Assembly: GCF_012034175.1 (NCBI RefSeq)
Contig: NZ_JAATEJ010000024.1
Coordinates: forward strand, 95,692-159,691
Source of the DNA: Actinacidiphila epipremni
Lineage (GTDB): Bacteria > Actinomycetota > Actinomycetes > Streptomycetales > Streptomycetaceae
DNA: 64,000 bases
Direction: 5' to 3'
Under the pieces are notes generated by a model, which saw nothing but the letters and a program-made list of their open reading frames with translations, was not told where the DNA came from and made no database searches. A program made the position numbers and the translations under genes. Positions 17,056 to 25,988 of the stretch are shown one piece after another (positions within the stretch are counted from its first letter, which is position 1; every line of letters begins with the position of its first letter).

Positions 17056-19457
17056 CCGCGGAACCCACCGCCCCCGCGCCGCCGCGCCCGCTGCGGGTGC
17101 TGGAGCTGACCGAGAGCGTCGCCGGCGGCGTGTGCGGGCGGCTGTTCGCCGGCCTCGGCCACGACGTCGTCCGCGGCGCCACCGACCCCGCCGACCCGCT
17201 GCGGCACCGCACCCCGGTCAACCCCGACGGCCTGTCGCTGGAGTTCGTCGCCGTCCACGCGGGCAAGCGCGGCCTGACCGCCGTGGACCCGGCGGGCCGG
17301 CTGCTCCCGGACGCCCGCGGCCTGCTCGACGACGCGGACGTCCTGGTGCTCGACGCCACCCCGAGCCGGGCCCGCGCGCTCGGCGTGGACCCGCACGAAC
17401 TCGCCGCCGCCCACCCGGAGCTGGTCGTCGTGTGGATCACCGGCTTCGGCCCCGGCAGCCCGTACAGCGACCTGCCCGCCGACAGCCTGCTCGCCGAGAG
17501 CTACGGCGGCCTGGCCACCATGATCGGCGAGGCCGGGCGGCAGCCGCTCGCCCTCGGCGGCGAGCAGGCCGCGCACTGCGGGGCCGTCACCGGCTTCCTC
17601 GGCGCGATGCTGGCGCTGCTGCGCCGCGATGCCGGGCAGGGCGGCGACCTCGTCGAGGTGGCGCTGTGCGACGTGGCCGCGTACATGGACTGGAAGGGCG
17701 ACGTCAACTGGTCGATGACCGGCACCGCCCCGGGCCGCGCGGTGCGCGACGAGGGCGACTGGCGGCTGGTGCGCGCGGCGGACGGATGGGTCGGCTACAT
17801 CTTCCTGCCCCGGCACTGGCCCGCGGTGGTCGAGCTGGTCGGCGACCCGGCGCTGCGCGACCCCGCGCTCGCCTCGCAGGACGAGCGCACCGCCCACCCC
17901 GAGCGCTGGTGGCCGGTGATCGAGCGGTGGACCGCGCAGCTGCCCGCGCAGGAGGTCTACGCCCGCGCCCAGCAGCTCGGCCTGCCCTTCGGCTGGGTGG
18001 CTCGCACATCCGACCTCGCCACCTGCGAGCAGCTGGCCGGCCGCGGCTTCCTCGACCAGGGACCGGCCGCCCGCGCCGGGAAGGTGCCCGCCGTCGGCGG
18101 CCCGCTGCACGGCGCGGGGCTCGGCTGGGCATCCGGCCCGGCACCGGCCGCGAACGCGGGCACCGCCGGCTGGCTGCCGCGCGAGGAGCCCGCCGCGCAC
18201 CCGGCCGCGGCCGGCCGGCTGCCGCTGGAGGGCGTCGTCGTCCTCGACTTCGGGACGATCACCGCGGGCGCCGCGGTCACCCGGTTGCTCGCCGACCACG
18301 GCGCCACGGTGCTGAAGGTCGAGTGGACCGACCGGCCCGACACCTTCCGCACCTGGAAGCTCACCGAGTCCCAGCTGCGCTCGGGCACGCCGCCCACCTC
18401 GCCGTACTTCCCCTCGAACAACGTCGGGAAGCTCGACGTGGCGATCGACCTGAAGACCGCCGAGGGGCAGCTGCTGGTGCGCGAACTGGCCCGGCACGCC
18501 CACGTGGTGGTGGAGAACTTCCGGGTAGGCGTGACGCGCAGGCTCGGCATCGACGCCGCGACGCTGCTGGCGGAGAACCCGCGCCTGGTGTACCTGTCGC
18601 TGTCCAGCCAGGGGCAGCAGGGCCCGGAGTCGGGCAACCGCTCCTTCGGCTCGACGCTGGACCTGCTCTCCGGCCTCGCCTCCGTCACCGGCTACCCCGA
18701 CCGCGGCCCCACATGGTCCTCCTACGAGGTCAACTACCCCGACCAACTGGTCTCCCTCATCGGTGCGGCGGCCGTGGCCTACTGCGTGCAGCAGGATGTC
18801 ACCGGGGCCGCACTCGACCTGTCCCAGCGCGAGGCGGTCAGCTGGACGCTGTCGGCGCAGATCGCCGACCACGTCGTCAACGGCCGCGACGCGCAGGTGA
18901 CCGGCAACCGCAGGCCCGGGGCGGCGCCCCACGACACCTTCCCGGCCGCGGGCGAGGACCGCTGGCTCGCGGTCGCCTGCACCACCGACGCCCACCGCGC
19001 GGCACTCGCCCACTGGCTCGGCCGCCCCGGCCTCGCCGCGCGCGGCACGCACTGGTGGGACGGTCCTGAGGCGGCCTCGCTGGTCGCCGCCGCGACGGCC
19101 GCGCTGCCGCGCGACGAGGCCGTGGCCGCGCTGCTGGCCGCCGGCGTGCCCGCCGTGCCGGTGCTCACCGCCGCCGACCGGGCGGCGACCGCGCGGTTCA
19201 CCGAGCGCGGCGTGACCCTCGGCGGCGACGGGCCGCCGGTGAAGGGCTCCCCGATGGTGTTCGCCCGCTACGCCCCGGCCGTGCGGCCGGTGGCGCCGGC
19301 GATCGGCGAGCACACCCGGGAGGTGCTGACCGGACTGGCCGGCCTGGCACCCGGCGACGTACGGCGCCTTGAGGACGCCGGCGCCGTCCACTGCGCCCGG
19401 CCGGCGGTGCCGGCCGGGGAACCGACGGACGCAAGGAAGGTGAGAGCCGGTGGCTGA
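17052..19457 (+). CDS. Tandem family III CoA-transferase (CaiB/BaiF type), two domains
   Basis: An 801-residue protein with two complete CaiB/BaiF-like halves, the first at about residues 12-390 (starting LRVLELTESVAGGVCGRLFA) and the second at about 395-790 (starting VVVLDFGTITAGAAVTRLLADHGA). Family III enzymes move CoA between carboxylic acids through an Asp-bound intermediate. The equivalent region reads VEVALCD in the first half and LDLSQRE in the second, so the second half looks more like the catalytic one and the first may be structural (inference). Most relatives are about 400 residues and act as dimers; this is a fused version. It probably activates the pathway acid as a CoA thioester. 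Confidence 0.88.
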   Translation: MTAEPTAPAPPRPLRVLELTESVAGGVCGRLFAGLGHDVVRGATDPADPLRHRTPVNPDGLSLEFVAVHAGKRGLTAVDPAGRLLPDARGLLDDADVLVLDATPSRARALGVDPHELAAAHPELVVVWITGFGPGSPYSDLPADSLLAESYGGLATMIGEAGRQPLALGGEQAAHCGAVTGFLGAMLALLRRDAGQGGDLVEVALCDVAAYMDWKGDVNWSMTGTAPGRAVRDEGDWRLVRAADGWVGYIFLPRHWPAVVELVGDPALRDPALASQDERTAHPERWWPVIERWTAQLPAQEVYARAQQLGLPFGWVARTSDLATCEQLAGRGFLDQGPAARAGKVPAVGGPLHGAGLGWASGPAPAANAGTAGWLPREEPAAHPAAAGRLPLEGVVVLDFGTITAGAAVTRLLADHGATVLKVEWTDRPDTFRTWKLTESQLRSGTPPTSPYFPSNNVGKLDVAIDLKTAEGQLLVRELARHAHVVVENFRVGVTRRLGIDAATLLAENPRLVYLSLSSQGQQGPESGNRSFGSTLDLLSGLASVTGYPDRGPTWSSYEVNYPDQLVSLIGAAAVAYCVQQDVTGAALDLSQREAVSWTLSAQIADHVVNGRDAQVTGNRRPGAAPHDTFPAAGEDRWLAVACTTDAHRAALAHWLGRPGLAARGTHWWDGPEAASLVAAATAALPRDEAVAALLAAGVPAVPVLTAADRAATARFTERGVTLGGDGPPVKGSPMVFARYAPAVRPVAPAIGEHTREVLTGLAGLAPGDVRRLEDAGAVHCARPAVPAGEPTDARKVRAGG

Positions 19458-20697
19458 CGCGACGAGCACCGTGCGCGGACTCATGGCAGCGGAGATGACC
19501 GCCGTCCCCGCCATGGTGATCCGGGGCGGCACCAGCAAGGGGGTCTACCTGCGCGGGCGCGACCTGCCCGCCGACCGCTCGCTGTGGGGCCCCTACCTGA
19601 TCGACATGTTCGGCGCCCGCGACACCCGCCAGATCGACGGGATCGGCGGCGCGATGCCGACCACGAGCAAGTGCTGCATCGTCGAGGAGAGCGCCCGCCC
19701 GGACGCCGACGTGGACTACACCTTCGCCCAGGTCGGCATTGGCGAGGAGCGGGTCTACTGGGACTTCAACTGCGGCAATCTCACGCCCGCCGTGGGTACG
19801 TACGCGATCCTGGCCGGCCTGGTGCCGGCGGTCCCGGGGCGCACCAGCGTGCGGGTCTACCAGACCAACACCCGCATGCTCCTGACCGTCGACGTCCCGA
19901 CCGGACCGGACGGCAGCCCCCTGGTCGCGGGCGACTTCTCGATGGCCGGGGTGACCGGGCCGGGGGCGCCGGTGACCACCGACTTCTCCCGGGCGATCGG
20001 CGCTTCGCTGGGCGGCGGGCTCTTCCCGACCGGCCGGCGCACCGATGTGATCACGGTGCCGGGCGTCGGCGAGGTGACCTGCTCGATCCTGGACCTGGCG
20101 AACATGTGCGTGTTCTTCCGGGCCGAGGACGTGGGCCTGACCGGCCTGGAGATGCCCGCGCAGGGCCCGCTGGGCGTCGCCGAGCGCTTCCACGCGGTGC
20201 GCCGGGCCGCCCAGGACCTGCTCGGCGTGGACCACGCCACGACCACGCCCTGGCCGGTCGGCTTCACCGCGGCCCGGGACTTCACGCTCTACGGCGGCGG
20301 GGACCTCGCCGCCGCGGACTACGACGTCGCGGTGCGGTTCGCCGGCATCCAACCGATGCGCGACACGCTCCACGAGGCGTTCCCGGGCACCGCGAGCTGC
20401 TGTACGGCGGTGGCCGCGGTGGCCGAGGGCACGGTCGTCCACGACCTGTACCCGCGGCGCAAGGAGGGCAGTGTGCTGCTCGCCCACCCCTCGGGCGTCT
20501 CGGTGGTCGAGGCGGCTGCGCACGAGGAGGGCGGCCGGTGCGTCGTCGACGCGGTCCGGATCGCCCGCACCGCCCGGCCGATCATGCGCGGGGAGGTGTT
20601 CGTGCGGAAGGCGGAGGTCGAGCGGCTGTGCTCGGTGATCCCCGCCGAGGACCGCATCCGGTCGGCGGTGCCGCCCGCCGGGTCGGCCCTCGGGTAG
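19450..20697 (+). CDS. PrpF family isomerase (2-methylaconitate / 4-oxalomesaconate tautomerase-like)
   Basis: A 415-residue protein of the PrpF/diaminopimelate-epimerase fold. Family hallmarks are VIRGGTSKGVYL at the N-terminus, GIGGAMPTTSKCCIV, and FNCGNLTPAVG with its Cys. Known members isomerise 2-methylaconitate (PrpF) or 4-oxalomesaconate in gallate breakdown (GalD). It starts at GTG 19450, overlapping the CoA-transferase stop, and ends the enzyme block before the transporter. This points to an unsaturated di- or tricarboxylate in the pathway, but PrpF homologues serve several substrates. Confidence 0.88.
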   Translation: MADATSTVRGLMAAEMTAVPAMVIRGGTSKGVYLRGRDLPADRSLWGPYLIDMFGARDTRQIDGIGGAMPTTSKCCIVEESARPDADVDYTFAQVGIGEERVYWDFNCGNLTPAVGTYAILAGLVPAVPGRTSVRVYQTNTRMLLTVDVPTGPDGSPLVAGDFSMAGVTGPGAPVTTDFSRAIGASLGGGLFPTGRRTDVITVPGVGEVTCSILDLANMCVFFRAEDVGLTGLEMPAQGPLGVAERFHAVRRAAQDLLGVDHATTTPWPVGFTAARDFTLYGGGDLAAADYDVAVRFAGIQPMRDTLHEAFPGTASCCTAVAAVAEGTVVHDLYPRRKEGSVLLAHPSGVSVVEAAAHEEGGRCVVDAVRIARTARPIMRGEVFVRKAEVERLCSVIPAEDRIRSAVPPAGSALG

Positions 20698-20727
20698 CCG
20701 CTGGGCCATCGCACCACGTCAGACCTA

Positions 20728-20756
20728 TTGCTGTGCCTCCGTCCTGGGGCTACAGT
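20728..20756 (+). promoter_or_regulatory. HrdB-like promoter of the Liv-type transporter genes
   Basis: TTGCTG (20728-20733), exactly 17 bases, and TACAGT (20751-20756) make a good housekeeping promoter downstream of the PrpF gene. The predicted transcript would start near 20763 and run directly into the operator at 20772-20792, giving a 5' leader of about 105 bases. Confidence 0.5.
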
Positions 20757-20771
20757 CGGCACACTTCATAA

Positions 20772-20792
20772 ATTGTCAGCCTGTCAGACAAT
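20772..20792. promoter_or_regulatory. GntR-type operator, CTGTCAGACAAT plus a half site
   Basis: ATTGTCAG at 20772-20779 is followed by CTGTCAGACAAT at 20781-20792. The second copy is one base from a perfect palindrome, and the pair sits just downstream of the predicted start point. The motif matches those at 10871, 25827 and 28500 and is the likely target of the two paralogous GntR proteins encoded nearby. Confidence 0.55.
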
Positions 20793-20868
20793 CTCTCAAT
20801 CCTTCCCCATCCTCCCCCATCCTTTCCAGGGACCTCGATGGGATGCGAAAGTCCACAAGGAGTCGGTG

Positions 20869-22098
20869 ATGGCAAGACGTCACAGCGGACGGGTCGGTTC
20901 ACGGCTCGCCGCAAGCGCCCACGAGCGGTCCGGCACGCGCAGGGGCGTGCTCGCCGCCGTCGTGGCCGCCGCTGCCCTGGTCCTGAGCGCCTGCGGCGGC
21001 TCGGGGTCGGGCTCGGGCAGCTCGGCGAGCGGTGACATCACACTGGGCATCTCGGTGCCCCTGAGCGGCGCGGTCGGCTCCAGCTGCGCGCCGATGAACA
21101 AGGCGATGCTCGCCTGGTTCGACCACGTCAACGCCCAGGGCGGCATCAACGGCCACAAGATCAAGGTCGACAACCGTGACGACGGCTACGACGCGGCCCG
21201 CGCGGTCACCAACACCAAGGCGTTCATCGCCGAGAAGGTCGCCGCGGTCACCGGCCAGTGCGGCAGCCTCCAGCCGCCGGCCCAGCTGCCGCTGCTGAAC
21301 GCGGCCAAGATCCCGTTCATGTACGTCTTCGGCGCCTCGACCACGCTGCTGAAGCCGCTCAGCCCGATGTACTTCAACCTCATGCCGACCTACGGCAGCC
21401 AGCTGGTCGCCGAGATCCCCTGGGTCTTCCAGCAGCACGGCCCCGGCACCGTCGCCCTGATGAGCACCGTGACCCCGGACTCGCCCACCACCGCCAAGCA
21501 GGTCGAGGCCGCGGTGAAGCAGGCCGGCGGCACCTTCGTCGGCGACTACACCGCCCCGCCCGGCACCGCGGACTTCTCGCCCCAGGTGCTGAAGATGAAG
21601 CAGAAGCACCCCGACTACGTGGTGCTCGACCAGATCCCGCAGGACGCCGCCCGGCTCACCCAGGCGATGACCGACAACGGCTTCGCACCCAACAAGTTCC
21701 TGGTCGGCTCCAGCGCGGTCTCCCAGCAGACGTTCCTGGCCGGCGTCTCCGCCGCGCTCCAGCCCAAGCTGCTGGTCGCCTCCGACACCATCGCGCCCGC
21801 CAGCGCCGAGGGCACCGACTGCGTCACCGTGCTCAACGCCGCCAAGATCAAGGTCGAGGGCGTCACCCTGCGCGGCTGCGGCACCGCCCAGGTCGTGGAG
21901 TCGGTGCTCAAGGCCGCCAAGCAGCCGGTCTCCAGCCAGAGCGTGGTGGCGGCGATGGAGAGCATGGCGCAGGTGAAGGCGTCGGAGATCTACCCGCCTG
22001 TCTCCTTCTCGGCGACCAACCACGTGGGGGTCTCCGACCTCTACGTCTTCGGCGTGAAGAACGGCGCCTTCTACCAGGCCGGCTCGATCGGCGGATGA
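20869..22098 (+). CDS. Liv-type ABC transporter substrate-binding lipoprotein
   Basis: A 409-residue lipoprotein. An Arg-rich N-region (possible twin-Arg-like RHSGRVGSR), a hydrophobic core and a lipobox ending LVLSAC (Cys42) precede a Gly/Ser linker. The mature domain is the type I periplasmic fold of LivK-like proteins (ITLGISVPLSGAVG, then GINGHKIKVDNRDDGYD). ATG 20869 is preceded by AAGGAG. It would bind the external substrate for the permeases and ATPases that follow. Branched-chain amino acids, amides and aromatic acids are all known ligands of the family. Confidence 0.9.
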   Translation: MARRHSGRVGSRLAASAHERSGTRRGVLAAVVAAAALVLSACGGSGSGSGSSASGDITLGISVPLSGAVGSSCAPMNKAMLAWFDHVNAQGGINGHKIKVDNRDDGYDAARAVTNTKAFIAEKVAAVTGQCGSLQPPAQLPLLNAAKIPFMYVFGASTTLLKPLSPMYFNLMPTYGSQLVAEIPWVFQQHGPGTVALMSTVTPDSPTTAKQVEAAVKQAGGTFVGDYTAPPGTADFSPQVLKMKQKHPDYVVLDQIPQDAARLTQAMTDNGFAPNKFLVGSSAVSQQTFLAGVSAALQPKLLVASDTIAPASAEGTDCVTVLNAAKIKVEGVTLRGCGTAQVVESVLKAAKQPVSSQSVVAAMESMAQVKASEIYPPVSFSATNHVGVSDLYVFGVKNGAFYQAGSIGG

Positions 22099-22186
22099 CG
22101 GACCGAACGCAAGGACGCACGGCGGCGCGGCGGTGCGGGCCCCACCGGGACCCGTACCGCCGCCCCCGGCGAAGTGGGAGAACGAC

Positions 22187-23059
22187 ATGGGACTTGCTCT
22201 ATCGGTCATCGTGAGCGGCATCGCCTTCGGGCTGCTCATCGGCATGCTGGCCTTCATCCTCGTCTTCCTCTACAAGACGACAGGAGTGGCCAACTTCGCC
22301 GTCGGCAACATCGGCATGTTCGAGACGTTCATCGTCTACGAACTGTGGAAGGACGGCATGGGCCTGTGGCCCGCGGCCGGCATCGGCCTGGTGTGCAGCG
22401 CCGTGTTCGGCGTACTGGTCTACCAGGTGGTGCTGCGGCCCTTCGGCGGCGGCCAGGCGAACACCCTGGTGCGCACCGTCGCGCTGTTCCTGCTGCTGGC
22501 GGCGATGGCGGACGTGTTCTTCGGCCGCGACCAGCCGTACCACTTCCCGTCTGTGCTGCCCGGCGGAGGCACCAAGGTCGGCGGGGTGCTGCTGCGCTGG
22601 TCCGACCTGATCACCGTGGGGATCGTGCTGGTGATCGTCACCGGCTTCGTGGCGATGTTCCGCTACACCCGCACCGGCCTGCAGTTCCTGGCCGTCGCGC
22701 AGCGCCCGGAGACCGCGCGGCTGCTGGGCGTGCGCGCCCAGCGCCTCTCGACGATCGCCTACATGCTCGCCGGCTGCCTGGCCCTGCTCATCGGCCTGCT
22801 GCTCGCCCCCAAGCAGCTGCTCTTCTCGCAGATGATGAACCCGATCCTCCTCTTCGCCTTCGCGGCGGCGGTCGTCGGCGGGTTCACCAGCCTCGCGGGC
22901 ACGTTCGTCGGCGGCATCATCATCGGCGTCGCCACCGACCTGGTCTCCACCTACTGGGGCAGCGACCTGACCCTCGCCAGCGCACTGGCGATCATGCTGC
23001 TCACCCTCGCCGTACGCCCCAACGGGCTGTTCGGCACCGCCCAGGTGCGGCGGCTGTGA
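22187..23059 (+). CDS. Branched-chain amino acid-type ABC transporter permease (LivH-like)
   Basis: A 290-residue membrane protein with about eight hydrophobic segments. ATG 22187 is preceded by GGGAG. The RLLGVRAQRLSTIAYMLAG stretch is the cytoplasmic EAA-type loop that docks the ATPase, and AAAVVGGFTSLAGTFVGG is the typical C-terminal glycine-rich segment of LivH proteins. It lies between the binding protein and the fused LivM-LivG gene and would form half of the channel. Confidence 0.92.
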   Translation: MGLALSVIVSGIAFGLLIGMLAFILVFLYKTTGVANFAVGNIGMFETFIVYELWKDGMGLWPAAGIGLVCSAVFGVLVYQVVLRPFGGGQANTLVRTVALFLLLAAMADVFFGRDQPYHFPSVLPGGGTKVGGVLLRWSDLITVGIVLVIVTGFVAMFRYTRTGLQFLAVAQRPETARLLGVRAQRLSTIAYMLAGCLALLIGLLLAPKQLLFSQMMNPILLFAFAAAVVGGFTSLAGTFVGGIIIGVATDLVSTYWGSDLTLASALAIMLLTLAVRPNGLFGTAQVRRL

Positions 23060-23102
23060 CCGCGCGCACCCGAAACCGCAACGACCACCGGGGAGTTGAA
23101 CC

Positions 23103-24983
23103 ATGCTGACGCGAGCCAGGGACGACGTGGGACGGCCCGCGCTGCTGCTTCTGCTGCTGCTGGCGCTCGCACCGCTGGTGGTGACCGGAGTCAGCGACCA
23201 GGGCATCCTGGTCGTCGCCATGATCTACGCCGTCGGCGCCGTCGGCCTGGACGTGCTCACCGGCTACTCGGGGCAGTTCTCCTTCGGCCAGTTCGTGTAC
23301 TTCGCCATCGGCGCCTACGTCATGGCCGCCGTGCGGGTCCACGCGCACTGGCCGTGGGTGCCCGCCATCATCGCCGGCGTGCTGGCCGCCGCGCTGGTCG
23401 CCGCCGTGATCGGTTCCCTCTTCGTACGGCTGCGGTTCTTCGGCTCCGCGGTCGGCACGTTCTTCCTGGGCGCGGTCGCGGTGGACCTGATCAGCGGCTC
23501 GCGGCTGTCGCACTGGACCGGCGGCTCCAACGGCCTGGCCGTGCTGCCCGTCACCATCGGCGACCACAGCCTCTCCGAGGGCGACTGGCTCTACTACACG
23601 GTGTGGATCGCGCTCGCGCTCAGCGTCGCGCTGTGCCTGCGCTACACCAAGGTCCGCGCCGGCATGGCCGCCCGGGTGGTCAAGGAGAACGAGGTCGTCG
23701 CCGCCGTCCTCGGCGTGCGGGTCTTCCGCGAGAAGGTCCGTGCGCAGGCGCTGGCCGGGGCGGTCGCCGGGCTCGGCGGGTGCATGCTGGCGCTCGACGT
23801 CGGCTACCTGTCGCCCGACACCTTCGGCATCAGCCAGTCCATCGAGCTGTTCGCGATCGTCGCCGTCGGCGGCACCGGCAGCATCGTCGGACCGGTGCTG
23901 GGCGCGGTGTTCTTCTTCAGCCTCGTCAACGGCTTCGCCTCCACCTCGGCGTCGGCCTCCCAACTGCTGTTCTCCCTGGTCGTCCTCGCCGTCGTGGTGC
24001 TCTTCAACCGCGGCCTGTACGACTTGGTCGAGCAGGGTGTGCGCAAGCTGCTCGCCCTGCGCGGGAAGGGGGTGCCCGTCGCCGAGCCGGCCGCGGGACC
24101 GGAGGCGCAGGCCGCACCGGCCGCATCAAGCGGACCGGCCGCAGTCGCCGGGCACCCGGCGCCCGCCGTCCGTACCGAGGTCCGCCCGCGCGAGGCCCGC
24201 CCGGTCCCGCAGGGTCCGCCGCTGCTCCTCCTGGAGGACATCGGCGTCGACTTCGGCGGTGTGCGGGCGCTGGGCGGGGTGGACCTGAGCGTCGCCCGCG
24301 GCGAGGTGCACGCCATCATCGGCCCGAACGGGGCCGGCAAGACCACGCTGCTCAACTGCATCAGCGGCATCCAGCCCGCCACCGGCCGGGTGGTCCTGGA
24401 CGGCGACGACGTGACCGCGCTGCCGGTCTCCGTGCGCCGCGCCCGCGGCATCTCGCGGACCTTCCAGCACCCCTCGCTGGTCGCCGACCTCACCGCGCGG
24501 CAGAACGTCGAGGTGGGCGCCTACGCCACCCACGACGGCTCGGTCCTGCTGGAGATGGCCGGCCTGCCGGTCACCCGTAAGCGCGACCGCGTCGCCCGCG
24601 AACGGGCCCTGGCCGCACTGGAGCTGCTGGACTTCCCGAAGTCCCGCTGGGACGTGCACGCGGGGGAGCTGACGATGGGCGAGCAGAAGCACATCGACAT
24701 CGCCCGCGCGCTGGCCAACGAGCCCGAGCTGCTGCTCCTCGACGAGCCGACGGCCGGGCTCGGCGAGGAGGAGATCGGGGCCGTCGCCGGCGCCATCGAG
24801 GGAGTACGGCGGGCGGGCGTGACCGTCCTGGTCATCGCCCACCACGTCGGCTTCGTCCGCAGGATCGCCGACCGCTGCACGGTGCTGGACTTCGGCCGGG
24901 TCCTCACCTCGGGCACGGCCGCCGACGTCCTCACCGACGACCAGGTCGTGGACGTGTTCGTAGGAGCCGGAGGGAAGTCATGA
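23103..24983 (+). CDS. Fused LivM permease and LivG ATP-binding protein
   Basis: A 626-residue fusion. Residues 1 to about 320 are a LivM-type permease (VLTGYSGQFSFGQFVYFAIGAY; RVFREKVRAQALAGAVAGLGG; VGGTGSIVGPVLGA). Residues about 325-375 are an Ala/Pro-rich linker. Residues about 376-626 are a LivG-type ATPase with Walker A GPNGAGKTT, a Q-loop in ISRTFQHPSL, Walker B LLLLDEPTAGLG and the switch His in VIAHHV. The ABC signature is LTMGEQKH instead of LSGGQ, a common LivG variant. The domains are separate genes in most bacteria. The ATPase half pairs with LivF at 24980. Confidence 0.92.
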   Translation: MLTRARDDVGRPALLLLLLLALAPLVVTGVSDQGILVVAMIYAVGAVGLDVLTGYSGQFSFGQFVYFAIGAYVMAAVRVHAHWPWVPAIIAGVLAAALVAAVIGSLFVRLRFFGSAVGTFFLGAVAVDLISGSRLSHWTGGSNGLAVLPVTIGDHSLSEGDWLYYTVWIALALSVALCLRYTKVRAGMAARVVKENEVVAAVLGVRVFREKVRAQALAGAVAGLGGCMLALDVGYLSPDTFGISQSIELFAIVAVGGTGSIVGPVLGAVFFFSLVNGFASTSASASQLLFSLVVLAVVVLFNRGLYDLVEQGVRKLLALRGKGVPVAEPAAGPEAQAAPAASSGPAAVAGHPAPAVRTEVRPREARPVPQGPPLLLLEDIGVDFGGVRALGGVDLSVARGEVHAIIGPNGAGKTTLLNCISGIQPATGRVVLDGDDVTALPVSVRRARGISRTFQHPSLVADLTARQNVEVGAYATHDGSVLLEMAGLPVTRKRDRVARERALAALELLDFPKSRWDVHAGELTMGEQKHIDIARALANEPELLLLDEPTAGLGEEEIGAVAGAIEGVRRAGVTVLVIAHHVGFVRRIADRCTVLDFGRVLTSGTAADVLTDDQVVDVFVGAGGKS

Positions 24984-25705
24984 CCGCGGTGAGCGAGGAG
25001 AAGGCGCGCCAGGAGCAGGCGGGCGCGGGCCTGAGCATCGAGGACCTGCATGTGCGCTTCTCCGGCGCGCGGGTGCTCGACGGGCTCTCGCTCGCCGTCG
25101 CGCCCGGCGAGATCGTCGGCCTGGCCGGCCGCAACGGCGCCGGCAAGACCACCACGCTGCGCGCCATCTCGGGCCTGGCCACCCGCAACCGCGGAGTGGT
25201 CCGGCTGGACGGCACCCCGCTGCCGGCCCGGCCGGAGGCGGTCGCCCGGGCCGGCGTCGCCCATGTCCCGGAAGGGCGCGGGATCTTCGCCGACCTGACG
25301 GTCGAGGAGAACATCCGGCTCGGCATCGTCCGCAAGGTGCCCGCCGAGCAGACGCTGCGGGGCGCGCTGGAGGAGGCGTTCCCCGCGGTCGTGCGGCTGC
25401 GCGACCAGAAGGCCGGTCGGCTCAGCGGCGGCGAGCAGCAGATGGTCGCCCTCTTCCGCGGCCTGATCGGCAGCCCCCGGGTGCTGCTGGTGGACGAGAT
25501 GAGCCTCGGGCTGTCGCCCCGCGCGCTGCGCACGGCGATCGAGGCGCTGGCCGCGCTCGGCCGCGCGCACGGCATCGGCGTGCTGGTCGTGGACCAGAAC
25601 AGCCGGATGCTGCACGAGCACTGCGACCGCGTCTACCTGCTGGGGGACGGGCGGGTGCGGCTGTGGGAGGACGCCAGCGACATCGCGTCGGCGTACTTCG
25701 AATGA
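24980..25705 (+). CDS. Branched-chain amino acid-type ABC transporter ATP-binding protein (LivF-like)
   Basis: A 241-residue ATPase. Walker A is GRNGAGKTTT, the signature is LSGGEQQM, Walker B is VLLVDEMSLGLS, and the expected switch position reads VVDQNS rather than a His, as is usual for LivF. HVPEGRGIFADLTVEENI is the LivF-specific Q-loop region. The start ATG overlaps the stop of the LivM-LivG fusion (ATGA). This gene completes the importer. Confidence 0.92.
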   Translation: MTAVSEEKARQEQAGAGLSIEDLHVRFSGARVLDGLSLAVAPGEIVGLAGRNGAGKTTTLRAISGLATRNRGVVRLDGTPLPARPEAVARAGVAHVPEGRGIFADLTVEENIRLGIVRKVPAEQTLRGALEEAFPAVVRLRDQKAGRLSGGEQQMVALFRGLIGSPRVLLVDEMSLGLSPRALRTAIEALAALGRAHGIGVLVVDQNSRMLHEHCDRVYLLGDGRVRLWEDASDIASAYFE

Positions 25706-25826
25706 GCGCACGGGAGCCGTCGCCGCCGGTGGCTGCCGCGTCCGCCGTGGAAGGGCGGCGGAGCGGGCAGCCGCGGGTGGCGGCCACGGACCGCGCAGGC
25801 CCTATGCTGGGTGGGCGCACCGGCTC

Positions 25827-25839
25827 ATTGTCAGACAAT
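25827..25839. promoter_or_regulatory. Perfect palindromic operator ATTGTCAGACAAT upstream of a GntR gene
   Basis: ATTGTC-A-GACAAT is a perfect 13-base palindrome, about 150 bases before the GntR start and 19 bases after a TATGCT -10-like box at 25803-25808. It is the best copy of the motif in the window. Its place in front of a regulator gene suggests autoregulation. Confidence 0.6.
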
Positions 25840-25988
25840 ATTTGAGTGCAGCTCGGCGTCCCCGGATCCGCCCGCCGGCACATGGACGCCGGCACGCGGG
25901 TGGCGGCACATGGAACGCCGGCACCAAGGCGCCGAGGCCTCGGGACGAAGGACACGGCCGCAGAAGGCCACCGTTGGGAGGACACAGC

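Noticed and set aside
16677..19538. Long minus-strand open frame opposite the CoA-transferase
   Set aside because: Shadow of the plus-strand gene; no domain and Gly/Arg/Ala-rich low complexity.
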